The position numbers were made by a program, and so were the translations under genes. Below, one piece after another: positions 26,729 to 34,572 of a stretch of DNA of 64,000 nucleotides. The notes below the pieces were generated by a model that saw only the letters and a program-made list of their open reading frames with translations, was not told the origin of the DNA and did no database searches. The first letter of the stretch is position 1; every line of letters starts with the position of its first letter. The stretch covers positions 682,001 through 746,000 of the forward strand of contig NZ_CP109965.1 of assembly GCF_026725475.1 (NCBI RefSeq), written 5' to 3'. This DNA is from Catenovulum adriaticum (GTDB taxonomy: Bacteria; Pseudomonadota; Gammaproteobacteria; Enterobacterales; Alteromonadaceae).

Positions 26729-27334
26729 ATGCAAATAAATATGGAAGATTTAAGTCCGGCGAAGGCTTATTTTTTGATGACTCAAACCATTATCCCTCGT
26801 CCAATTGCGTGGGTTTTATCTGAAAATCAAAACCAAAGCTTTAATTTAGCACCTTATTCATTTTTTAATGCGATTAGTTCAGATCCGCCATTATTAATGT
26901 TTAGTGCTGGAAAAAGAAGAGAAGGCAGCGATAAAGACTCATTAACTAATATTCAAAGAGCCGGAAAATGTGTAATTCATATTGCAAATAGTAATCAAAT
27001 TAATCAGGTTCACCAAACTGGTACCGCTTTAGCGCCAGAGCAATCTGAAATTGACGAATATAATATTGAGCTGACGGATTTTTCTGAGTTTTCATTACCA
27101 CGAATCAAAAACTCTCCTATTGCATTTGGTTGTGAGCTATATCAGATAGATGAAATTGGCAATAAACCAATGTCATTAGTATTTGTTGAGATTAAACAAA
27201 CTTATATTTGTGAGCAAATGGTGAGTATTACTCAGGACGACAAGCTGAAAGTGGATAGCCAAAAGCTTGATCCGTTAGCGCGTTTAGGCGGACTAGAATA
27301 CTCAGCTTTATCAGATGTTATCTTACCTAAGTAA
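26729..27334 (+). CDS. Flavin reductase family protein
   Basis: A 201-residue FMN-binding split-barrel protein of the flavin reductase (DIM6/NTAB) family. The typical start motif RPIAWVLSENQNQSFNLAPYSFFN and the SSDPPLLMFS segment are present, along with the GKCVIHIAN strand. Such proteins reduce free flavin with NAD(P)H or act on unknown small substrates; no partner monooxygenase gene is adjacent, so the job cannot be given. Ribosome binding site AAGGATAA lies 7 bp before the ATG. Confidence 0.85.
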   Translation: MQINMEDLSPAKAYFLMTQTIIPRPIAWVLSENQNQSFNLAPYSFFNAISSDPPLLMFSAGKRREGSDKDSLTNIQRAGKCVIHIANSNQINQVHQTGTALAPEQSEIDEYNIELTDFSEFSLPRIKNSPIAFGCELYQIDEIGNKPMSLVFVEIKQTYICEQMVSITQDDKLKVDSQKLDPLARLGGLEYSALSDVILPK

Positions 27335-27451
27335 TGTGATTTATAAACAAAAAGAAACAAGCTAAATTTAATTAATTTAGATTAAACATTTAAATTAATA
27401 GCATGAAGGTCTAAAATTGCGCGCAATATACAAGATACAGGTTAACAAACG

Positions 27452-28255
27452 ATGACAAAAATAGGTATATTTGGCAGTAATGGCCGAATGGGACGTGCAT
27501 TAATTGAAGCATGTAAGTTAAACGACGAAGTTGAATTATCTCAAGCGATTGTACGCGATACCTCAGCGTTTTTAGGTATGGATGTTGGCGAAATAGCAGG
27601 TATTGGCAAGTTAGATATCCAAACGGCTACTTTATCAGAACAAGCTGAATTAGCCGATGTTTATATCGACTTTACTTTACCTGATGCCAGCATTGAAAAT
27701 TTAAAATGGTGTGTTGCGAATAAAAAGCCAATTGTTATAGGCACTACAGGTTTTAATAAAGATCAGTTGGCACAAATAGATGAAGCAGGCCAGCAAATTC
27801 CGGTTGTGTTTGCTGCCAATATGAGTGTTGGTGTTAATTTACTATTTAAGTTATTAGAAACCACGGCCAAAGTCATGGGTGATTATACCGATATTGAAAT
27901 TTGGGAAGCACACCACAGACATAAAAAAGATGCGCCATCAGGTACAGCTTTGGCTTTAGGCCAAGTTATTGCTGATACTTTAAAACGTGATTTAGATGAA
28001 TGCGCCATTTATGGCCGCGAAGGTAACACGGGAGAACGCGATCCAAATACGATTGGTTTTGCGACAATTAGAGCAGGTGATATTGTCGGTGAACATACCG
28101 CGATGTTTGCCGATATTGGTGAGCGTATTGAGATTACTCATAAAGCTTCGTCACGTTTAACCTTTGCTAAAGGAGCGGTGCGCGCAGCCAATTGGTTGGC
28201 AAGTAAACCTGTTGCAAAATACGATATGCAGGATGTACTTGGACTGAAAAGCTAA
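27452..28255 (+). CDS. dapB: 4-hydroxy-tetrahydrodipicolinate reductase
   Basis: Catalyses the NAD(P)H-dependent reduction step of the diaminopimelate/lysine pathway. The 267-residue protein has the nucleotide-binding motif GIFGSNGRMGRALI at the N-terminus and the DapB signature EAHHRHKKDAPSGTAL with the catalytic histidine and lysine. GFATIRAGDIVGEHTAMF near the end is also typical. dapB upstream of carAB is a known order in gammaproteobacteria. A clear terminator follows. Confidence 0.97.
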   Translation: MTKIGIFGSNGRMGRALIEACKLNDEVELSQAIVRDTSAFLGMDVGEIAGIGKLDIQTATLSEQAELADVYIDFTLPDASIENLKWCVANKKPIVIGTTGFNKDQLAQIDEAGQQIPVVFAANMSVGVNLLFKLLETTAKVMGDYTDIEIWEAHHRHKKDAPSGTALALGQVIADTLKRDLDECAIYGREGNTGERDPNTIGFATIRAGDIVGEHTAMFADIGERIEITHKASSRLTFAKGAVRAANWLASKPVAKYDMQDVLGLKS

Positions 28256-28284
28256 CTGTTGCTTTATTCACCAAGCTTAAATTT

Positions 28285-28315
28285 GCCAGTGTTGAGGTTG
28301 AGCACTGGCTTTTTG
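28285..28315 (+). terminator. Terminator of dapB
   Basis: Hairpin GCCAGTG-(11-nt loop)-CACTGGC followed by TTTTTG, 30 bp after the dapB stop. It separates dapB from the carAB transcript. Confidence 0.9.
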
Positions 28316-28367
28316 CTATGTAGGGTAAATAAAATAATAATAGTTTGTTGTTTTATAAGATGATTTT

Positions 28368-28385
28368 TTTGAATTTTAGTTAATA
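28368..28385 (+). promoter_or_regulatory. Candidate ArgR box upstream of carA
   Basis: TTTGAATTTTAGTTAATA fits the 18-bp ARG-box pattern (WNTNAATWWWWATTNANW) with one mismatch. carAB is repressed by ArgR in E. coli because carbamoyl phosphate feeds arginine synthesis. AT-rich sequence makes chance matches easy, and I found no convincing second box next to it. Confidence 0.25.
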
Positions 28386-28540
28386 TTGAATGAATTAAAG
28401 CGATTGGCTGTATTTTAAATAAAAGGTTTGTTTTGTCTGTTTAGTTAAAAATGAGCTGATAAAGCATTATTTCAATCAGTTTTGTAAATTTCATTAGCTA
28501 ATTTCAGTTAAATCATCTAGAATAGACAAGATTTATCTAC

Positions 28541-28608
28541 GCGATTTTTTAATCGCATTCGCAGAATTCTGAAAACGGGCAGCTGTTTAAATATAGCACC
28601 CGTTTTTT
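28541..28608 (+). terminator. Leader terminator (possible attenuator) before carA
   Basis: Two hairpins lie in the carA leader: GCGATT-TTTT-AATCGC (28541-28556) and AAAACGGG ... CCCGTTTT followed by T (28572-28608). The second looks like an intrinsic terminator and ends only about 7 bp before the carA Shine-Dalgarno. A terminator placed between promoter and first gene of an operon implies attenuation. Pyrimidine- or arginine-responsive control is inferred from the pathway, not seen. Confidence 0.55.
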
Positions 28609-28626
28609 AATGTTCAGGAGGTCGTT

Positions 28627-29751
28627 TTGGCTGAAACCGCCTTGTTAGTACTTGAAGATGGTACTGTATTCAAGGGCACCTCAATTGGTGCTGAGGGGAT
28701 GTCAGTTGGTGAGGTTGTATTTAACACTTCAATGACTGGTTATCAGGAAATTTTGACGGATCCATCGTACGCGGAGCAAATTGTTACTTTAACATACCCG
28801 CACATTGGAAACACAGGCACAAACTCAGAAGACCAAGAGTCTGATAATGTTTGGGCTAAAGGCTTAGTGATCCGTGACTTGCCTTTATTGTCGTCAAGCT
28901 TTCGTAATCAACAAACTTTAACTGAGTATTTAAAAGCACGTAACATTGTTGCGATTGCTGATATAGATACCCGAAGATTGACACGTATTTTACGTGAAAA
29001 AGGGGCTCAGAATGGTTGTTTAATTACGGGAGAAGATGAGCAAAAAGCATTAGAGCAAGCAAAAGCTTTCCCTGGATTGAAAGGCATGGACTTAGCCAAA
29101 GAAGTGACTACATCAGAAACTTATCAATGGAACGAAGGCACTTGGCAATTAGGGCAAGAAACCTATGCTGAACCAAGTGATAAACCATTTAAAGTGGTTG
29201 CCTATGATTTTGGTGTGAAACACAATATTTTACGTATGTTAGTGGATCGCGGTTGTGATTTAACAGTTGTTCCGGCTAAAACACCGGCCAGTGATGTACT
29301 AGCAATGAACCCAGATGGGATCTTTTTATCAAATGGTCCGGGCGATCCACAGCCTTGTGATTATGCTATTGAAGCAATTAAAACCATCTTAGAAACCGAT
29401 ATACCTGTATTTGGGATCTGTTTAGGTCACCAATTATTGGCGTTAGCAAGTGGCGCTAAAACGGTTAAAATGAAGTTTGGTCATCATGGTGCTAACCACC
29501 CAGTTCAAGACTTAACGTCTAAAGTGGTAATGATCACCAGCCAAAACCACGGTTTTGCAGTAGATGAAACAACTTTGCCTGATAATTTAAAGGCAACTCA
29601 TAAATCGTTATTTGATGGATCACTGCAAGGTATTCACCGCACAGATAAGCCAGCGTTTAGTTTCCAAGGGCACCCAGAAGCAAGTCCGGGTCCACACGAA
29701 GCAGCAGACTTATTTGATCACTTTATCGAGCTTATCAAACAAGCTAAATAA
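28627..29751 (+). CDS. carA: Carbamoyl-phosphate synthase small subunit
   Basis: The glutaminase subunit that supplies ammonia to CarB for carbamoyl phosphate, used for pyrimidines and arginine. The 374-residue protein has the class I glutamine amidotransferase triad: Cys265 in FGICLGHQLL, and the His/Glu pair in FQGHPEASPGP. The start is TTG, 5 bp after a very strong Shine-Dalgarno (CAGGAGG), giving the expected N-terminus (AETALLVLEDGTVF). carB follows 24 bp after the stop. Confidence 0.97.
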   Translation: MAETALLVLEDGTVFKGTSIGAEGMSVGEVVFNTSMTGYQEILTDPSYAEQIVTLTYPHIGNTGTNSEDQESDNVWAKGLVIRDLPLLSSSFRNQQTLTEYLKARNIVAIADIDTRRLTRILREKGAQNGCLITGEDEQKALEQAKAFPGLKGMDLAKEVTTSETYQWNEGTWQLGQETYAEPSDKPFKVVAYDFGVKHNILRMLVDRGCDLTVVPAKTPASDVLAMNPDGIFLSNGPGDPQPCDYAIEAIKTILETDIPVFGICLGHQLLALASGAKTVKMKFGHHGANHPVQDLTSKVVMITSQNHGFAVDETTLPDNLKATHKSLFDGSLQGIHRTDKPAFSFQGHPEASPGPHEAADLFDHFIELIKQAK

Positions 29752-29775
29752 ACGAGCCAAACAGAGATACTACAG

Positions 29776-32700
29776 ATGCCAAAACGTACTGATTTAAAAA
29801 GCATTTTGATTCTAGGTGCAGGGCCAATCGTAATTGGCCAAGCCTGTGAATTCGACTATTCAGGCACCCAGGCCTGTAAAGCGTTAAGAGAAGAAGGTTA
29901 TCGAGTTATTCTTGTTAACTCTAACCCTGCGACTATTATGACTGACCCTGAAATGGCCGATGCAACTTATATCGAGCCAATTCACTGGGAAGTGGTTGCA
30001 AAAATTATTGAAGAAGAACGCCCAGATGCAGTTTTGCCAACTATGGGGGGCCAAACAGCCTTAAACTGCGCACTTGATTTAGATAAACATGGCGTTTTAG
30101 CTAAGTACGGTTGTGAGTTAATTGGCGCAACCGCTGATGCCATTGATAAAGCGGAAGATAGAAACCGTTTTGATAAAGCAATGAAAGCCATTGGTTTAGA
30201 AACGCCTAGAGCTGAAATTGCGCACACTATGGAAGAGTCTTTAGACGTGTTATCACGAATTGGCTTTCCATGTATTATCCGTCCTTCATTTACTATGGGT
30301 GGCTCAGGCGGCGGTATTGCATACAATATCGAAGAGTTTGAAGAAATTTGTACTCGTGGCCTCGACTTATCACCAACTAACGAATTATTGATTGATGAAT
30401 CACTCATTGGTTGGAAAGAATATGAAATGGAAGTGGTTCGCGACAAAAACGATAACTGTATTATTGTTTGTGCGATTGAAAACTTTGACCCTATGGGTGT
30501 TCATACTGGTGATTCTATTACCGTTGCGCCAGCTCAAACATTAACCGACAAAGAATACCAAATTATGCGTAACGCCTCTATGGCGGTATTGCGCGAAATT
30601 GGTGTTGAAACAGGCGGTTCAAATGTTCAATTTGGTATTAATCCTGATAATGGCCGTATGGTTATTATCGAGATGAACCCACGTGTTTCGCGTTCATCTG
30701 CCTTGGCGTCAAAAGCAACGGGTTTCCCAATTGCAAAAATCGCAGCCAAGTTAGCAGTAGGTTATACCTTGGATGAGTTGGATAACGATATTACCAATGG
30801 TAAAACCCCAGCCTCATTTGAACCATCAATTGACTATGTTGTAACTAAGATTCCTCGCTTTAACTTTGAGAAATTTGCCGGCGCAAACGACAGATTAACA
30901 ACTCAAATGAAGTCGGTTGGTGAAGTGATGGCGATAGGCCGTAACCAGCAAGAGTCAATGCAAAAAGCATTGCGCGGGTTAGAAATTGGTGTATCTGGTT
31001 TAGATCCAATTATCGACTTAAAAGCGTCAGATTCGCAGGCTAAAATTCGTCATGAATTAAAAGAGCCAGGTGCTGAACGCATTTGGTATATTGCGGATGC
31101 TTTCCGTTCTGGCTGGACTTTGGATGAAATTTTTGCAATTACAAAAATAGACCCTTGGTTTTTAGTGCAAATTGAAGATTTAATTAAATCTGAGCAAGCT
31201 ATTTCTGAAATTGGCATGGCTGGCTTATCACATAGCTTCTTATCATCGTTAAAACGCAAAGGCTTTGCAGATAAGCGTATTGCTGACCTAATTGGTGTGG
31301 CCGAAGGCGAAGTTCGTAAAAAGCGTCAACAGTTAAATATTTATCCTGTTTATAAACGTGTTGATACTTGTGCTGCTGAATTTGAAACTTCTACTGCTTA
31401 CATGTATTCAACTTATGATGAAGAATGTGAAGCGAACGTAAGCGATAAAGAAAAAATCATCGTATTAGGTGGCGGACCAAACCGAATTGGTCAAGGTATC
31501 GAGTTTGATTACTGTTGTGTTCATGCTGCTATGGCCCTTCGTGAAGACGGTTACGAAACGATTATGGTTAACTGTAACCCTGAAACGGTTTCAACGGATT
31601 ACGATACGTCTGACAGATTATACTTTGAGCCAGTTACCTTAGAAGATGTGTTAGAAATTGTACGCATTGAAAAGCCAAAAGGCGTGATTGTTCAATATGG
31701 TGGTCAAACGCCACTTAAATTGGCAAGAGATTTAGAAGCTGCTGGTGTGCCTGTTATTGGTACATCGCCTGACGCAATTGACCGCGCAGAAGACCGTGAA
31801 CGTTTTCAGCATGCTGTTGAGCGTTTAGGTTTAAAACAGCCGCCTAATGCCACGGTTAAAACCATGGAACAAGCAATTGAAAAAGCTGCAGATATTGGCT
31901 TCCCATTGGTTGTTCGCCCATCTTATGTATTGGGTGGCCGTGCAATGGAAATCGTTTATGACTTAAACGATTTGAAACGTTATTTAAATGAAGCAGTTCA
32001 GGTGTCAAATGACTCACCTGTATTGTTAGACCGTTTCTTAGATGATGCTATTGAAGTGGATATTGACGCAATTTGTGATGGCGAAAACGTTGTTATTGGC
32101 GGCATCATGGAACATATCGAACAAGCGGGTGTTCATTCGGGTGATTCAGCCTGTTCATTACCGCCTTATTCTTTAAGTGCGGATGTTCAAGACCGTATGC
32201 GTGAACAAATCAAAAAATTAGCGTTAGAGCTTAATGTAATTGGTTTGATGAATACACAATTTGCAGTTAAAGATGACGAAATTTATTTAATTGAAGTTAA
32301 TCCACGTGCTGCACGTACAGTACCTTTTGTTTCTAAAGCGACCAGTATCCCGTTAGCTAAAGTAGCAGCGCGAGTCATGGTAGGTCAGTCTTTAGCTGAG
32401 CAAGGTGTCACTAAAGAAGTGATTCCACCTTATTACTCAGTAAAAGAAGTAGTGATTCCGTTTAATAAATTCCCAGGTGTTGATCCAATCTTAGGCCCAG
32501 AAATGCGCTCTACCGGTGAAGTCATGGGGGTAGGTGATACTTTTGCTGAAGCGTTTGCTAAATCTTGTTTAGGTGCTGGTGAAACGGTTCCTAAAAAAGG
32601 ACGCGTACTAATTTCTGTTCGCGAAAGCGATAAAAAGCGTGTTGTAGAGCTAGCAAGTCAATTAACGGCTATTGGCTATACCATTGATGCCACTAAAGGG

Positions 32701-32997
32701 ACTGCGAGCTTACTTGAGTCGGCAGGTATTGAAGCTAGAGTCGTGAATAAAGTATCAGAAGGTCGTCCACATATTGTTGACCGTATCAAAAACGGTGAAT
32801 ACGACTATATTGTGAATACGACTGAAGGTCGCCAAGCGATTACAGACTCAGTGCCTATTCGACGTGGCGCATTAAGATATAAGGTTAACTATACAACCAC
32901 TTTAAATGCGGCGTTTGCGACTTGCATGGCGCATGCGGCAGATGATAGAAATACGGTTAATTCTGTACAATCATTACATAAGCGAGTGGATATATGA
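29776..32997 (+). CDS. carB: Carbamoyl-phosphate synthase large subunit
   Basis: The synthetase subunit that makes carbamoyl phosphate from bicarbonate, ammonia and two ATP. The 1073-residue protein shows the internal duplication of the family: two ATP-grasp halves with paired motifs (ILGAGPIVIGQACEFDYSG and VLGGGPNRIGQGIEFDYCC; IEMNPRVSRSSALASKATG and IEVNPRAARTVPFVSKATS). The C-terminal MGS-like allosteric domain starts around residue 935 (GRVLISVRESDKKR). It overlaps greA by 4 nt. Confidence 0.98.
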   Translation: MPKRTDLKSILILGAGPIVIGQACEFDYSGTQACKALREEGYRVILVNSNPATIMTDPEMADATYIEPIHWEVVAKIIEEERPDAVLPTMGGQTALNCALDLDKHGVLAKYGCELIGATADAIDKAEDRNRFDKAMKAIGLETPRAEIAHTMEESLDVLSRIGFPCIIRPSFTMGGSGGGIAYNIEEFEEICTRGLDLSPTNELLIDESLIGWKEYEMEVVRDKNDNCIIVCAIENFDPMGVHTGDSITVAPAQTLTDKEYQIMRNASMAVLREIGVETGGSNVQFGINPDNGRMVIIEMNPRVSRSSALASKATGFPIAKIAAKLAVGYTLDELDNDITNGKTPASFEPSIDYVVTKIPRFNFEKFAGANDRLTTQMKSVGEVMAIGRNQQESMQKALRGLEIGVSGLDPIIDLKASDSQAKIRHELKEPGAERIWYIADAFRSGWTLDEIFAITKIDPWFLVQIEDLIKSEQAISEIGMAGLSHSFLSSLKRKGFADKRIADLIGVAEGEVRKKRQQLNIYPVYKRVDTCAAEFETSTAYMYSTYDEECEANVSDKEKIIVLGGGPNRIGQGIEFDYCCVHAAMALREDGYETIMVNCNPETVSTDYDTSDRLYFEPVTLEDVLEIVRIEKPKGVIVQYGGQTPLKLARDLEAAGVPVIGTSPDAIDRAEDRERFQHAVERLGLKQPPNATVKTMEQAIEKAADIGFPLVVRPSYVLGGRAMEIVYDLNDLKRYLNEAVQVSNDSPVLLDRFLDDAIEVDIDAICDGENVVIGGIMEHIEQAGVHSGDSACSLPPYSLSADVQDRMREQIKKLALELNVIGLMNTQFAVKDDEIYLIEVNPRAARTVPFVSKATSIPLAKVAARVMVGQSLAEQGVTKEVIPPYYSVKEVVIPFNKFPGVDPILGPEMRSTGEVMGVGDTFAEAFAKSCLGAGETVPKKGRVLISVRESDKKRVVELASQLTAIGYTIDATKGTASLLESAGIEARVVNKVSEGRPHIVDRIKNGEYDYIVNTTEGRQAITDSVPIRRGALRYKVNYTTTLNAAFATCMAHAADDRNTVNSVQSLHKRVDI

Positions 32998-33470
32998 GCC
33001 AGTACCCAATGACAGTGAAGGGTGAAGCATCACTCAGAGCTGAATTGAAAGAACTAAAAACGGTTAAGCGGCCTGAAATTATTGCTGCGATTGCTGACGC
33101 TCGTGAACATGGTGACTTAAAAGAAAATGCCGAGTACCATGCCGCACGTGAACAGCAAGGTTTTTGTGAAGGTCGCATTCAAGAAATTGAAGCTAAATTA
33201 TCAAATGCTCAAGTGATTGATGTAACTAAAATGCCAAAATCTGGCCGTGTTATTTTTGGTACTACAGTTACAATCGAAAATGTAGATACAGGTGATGTCT
33301 CCACATATCGGATTGTAGGTGATGATGAGTCTGATATTAAACAAAATTTAATTTCAGTAAACTCACCTATTGCTCGCGCTATGATAGGTAAAGAAATAGA
33401 TGAACCCTTTATATTGAAAACACCCAGTGGTGAAGTTGAATATGAAGTGGTAAAAGTTGAGTATATTTAA
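32994..33470 (+). CDS. greA: Transcription elongation factor GreA
   Basis: Rescues backtracked RNA polymerase by stimulating its intrinsic transcript cleavage. The 158-residue protein has the N-terminal coiled coil with the tip acidic residues (ADAREHGDLKENAEYHAA) and the C-terminal FKBP-like globular domain (INSPIARAMIGKEIDEPF-type segment, here SVNSPIARAMIGKE). The ATG overlaps the carB stop (ATGA), so translation is coupled. carA-carB-greA linkage is also known from Pseudomonas aeruginosa. Confidence 0.97.
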   Translation: MSQYPMTVKGEASLRAELKELKTVKRPEIIAAIADAREHGDLKENAEYHAAREQQGFCEGRIQEIEAKLSNAQVIDVTKMPKSGRVIFGTTVTIENVDTGDVSTYRIVGDDESDIKQNLISVNSPIARAMIGKEIDEPFILKTPSGEVEYEVVKVEYI

Positions 33471-33480
33471 CACTTAATAT

Positions 33481-33507
33481 AAAAAAGCCGACTCTGTCGG
33501 CTTTTTA
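33481..33507. terminator. Terminator between greA and yhbY
   Basis: AAAAAAGCCGAC-TCT-GTCGGCTTTTT, a symmetrical hairpin with A-run before and T-run after. It can stop transcripts from both the plus-strand greA and the minus-strand yhbY, which converge here. Confidence 0.92.
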
Positions 33508-33540
33508 TTTATTTGTGCTTTGAATAAAGGCAAATATCAT

Positions 33541-33837
33541 TTATTTTTTAGGTAATTGAATTTTTTGCTCTTCACTTGGTCTGTATAGAATCACAGTGTG
33601 GCCAATAATTTGTACCTGAAAAGCTTGAGTTTCACGGACGATTGCGTCTATGATGGACTTTTTAAGATCTCGTTCATCAGTTGGAACCTTTACCTTTATT
33701 AATTCGTGGTGACTTAATGCAAGGTCGATTTCGGCGATAACACCTTCTGTTAATCCATTGTTGCCTAGTTGCACAATAGGTTTTAAAGAATGGGCTAAAC
33801 CCTTAAGGAATTGCTTTTGTTTAGTAGATATATTCAT
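33541..33837 (-). CDS. yhbY: Ribosome-associated RNA-binding protein YhbY
   Basis: A 98-residue CRM-domain protein. E. coli YhbY associates with pre-50S particles. The start MNISTKQKQFLKGLAHSLKP, the conserved VQLGNNGLTEGVIAEID motif with the GxxG-like loop, and the ending IGHTVILYR are family hallmarks. It is divergent from rlmE, with 88 bp between them, the same arrangement as in E. coli (yhbY opposite rlmE-ftsH). Confidence 0.95.
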   Translation of the reverse strand: MNISTKQKQFLKGLAHSLKPIVQLGNNGLTEGVIAEIDLALSHHELIKVKVPTDERDLKKSIIDAIVRETQAFQVQIIGHTVILYRPSEEQKIQLPKK

Positions 33838-33925
33838 TATTTCACTTTTTTAAGATGATGTAGCTTGAATTTATTCTATTTTAACGCCATCTACACTTTA
33901 TTACTAATTAAACCAAGCTAGAATT

Positions 33926-34552
33926 GTGCAGAAAAAAAAATCCGCCAGTAGTCAACGCTGGTTAAAAGAACATTTTGATGACCCATATGTACTTAAAGCC
34001 CAGAAAATGGGGTTAAGATCACGTGCGGTTTTTAAAATTGAAGAAATAGACAGTAAAGATAAAATATTTCGTCCTGGGATGACAGTCGTTGATCTTGGTG
34101 CAGCTCCAGGCGGTTGGTCGCAATTTGCGGTTGAAAAGGTAGGTGCTGATGCAGATGTGATTGCTTGTGATATATTGGAAATGGATCCAATCGCAGGTGT
34201 TGATTTTCTGCAAGGCGATTTTAGAGAAGAAGTTGTGCTTAATGCGTTATTAGATCGTATTGGCGGTAAAAACGTAGATGTATTACTATCGGACATGGCA
34301 CCGAATATGAGTGGTAATGATACAGTGGATCAGAATCGTTCTATGTATTTGGTTGAGCTTGCATTTGATATGTGTCATCAAGTTTTAAAGAAAAATGGAA
34401 AGTTCATCGTAAAGATTTTCCAAGGCGCTGGCTTTGATCAATATTTGAATGAAGTGCGTAATGCATTTAGCCAGGTAAAAATTCGTAAACCAGATTCTTC
34501 TCGGGGTCGTTCTCGTGAAGTGTATATAGTTGCATCTGGTTACAAACATTAA
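33926..34552 (+). CDS. rlmE: 23S rRNA 2'-O-ribose U2552 methyltransferase
   Basis: The heat-shock methyltransferase FtsJ/RrmJ, which modifies U2552 in the ribosomal A-loop with SAM late in 50S assembly. The 208-residue protein has the SAM-binding motif VVDLGAAPGGWSQF and the acidic motif LLSDMAPNMSGN, plus RKPDSSRGRSREVYIVA at the end. The start is GTG (MQKKKSASSQRWLKEHF), which fits the family N-terminus but has no strong ribosome binding site. ftsH follows 20 bp later. Confidence 0.96.
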   Translation: MQKKKSASSQRWLKEHFDDPYVLKAQKMGLRSRAVFKIEEIDSKDKIFRPGMTVVDLGAAPGGWSQFAVEKVGADADVIACDILEMDPIAGVDFLQGDFREEVVLNALLDRIGGKNVDVLLSDMAPNMSGNDTVDQNRSMYLVELAFDMCHQVLKKNGKFIVKIFQGAGFDQYLNEVRNAFSQVKIRKPDSSRGRSREVYIVASGYKH

Positions 34553-34572
34553 GTTGAAAAGAGGTTAGTGTC

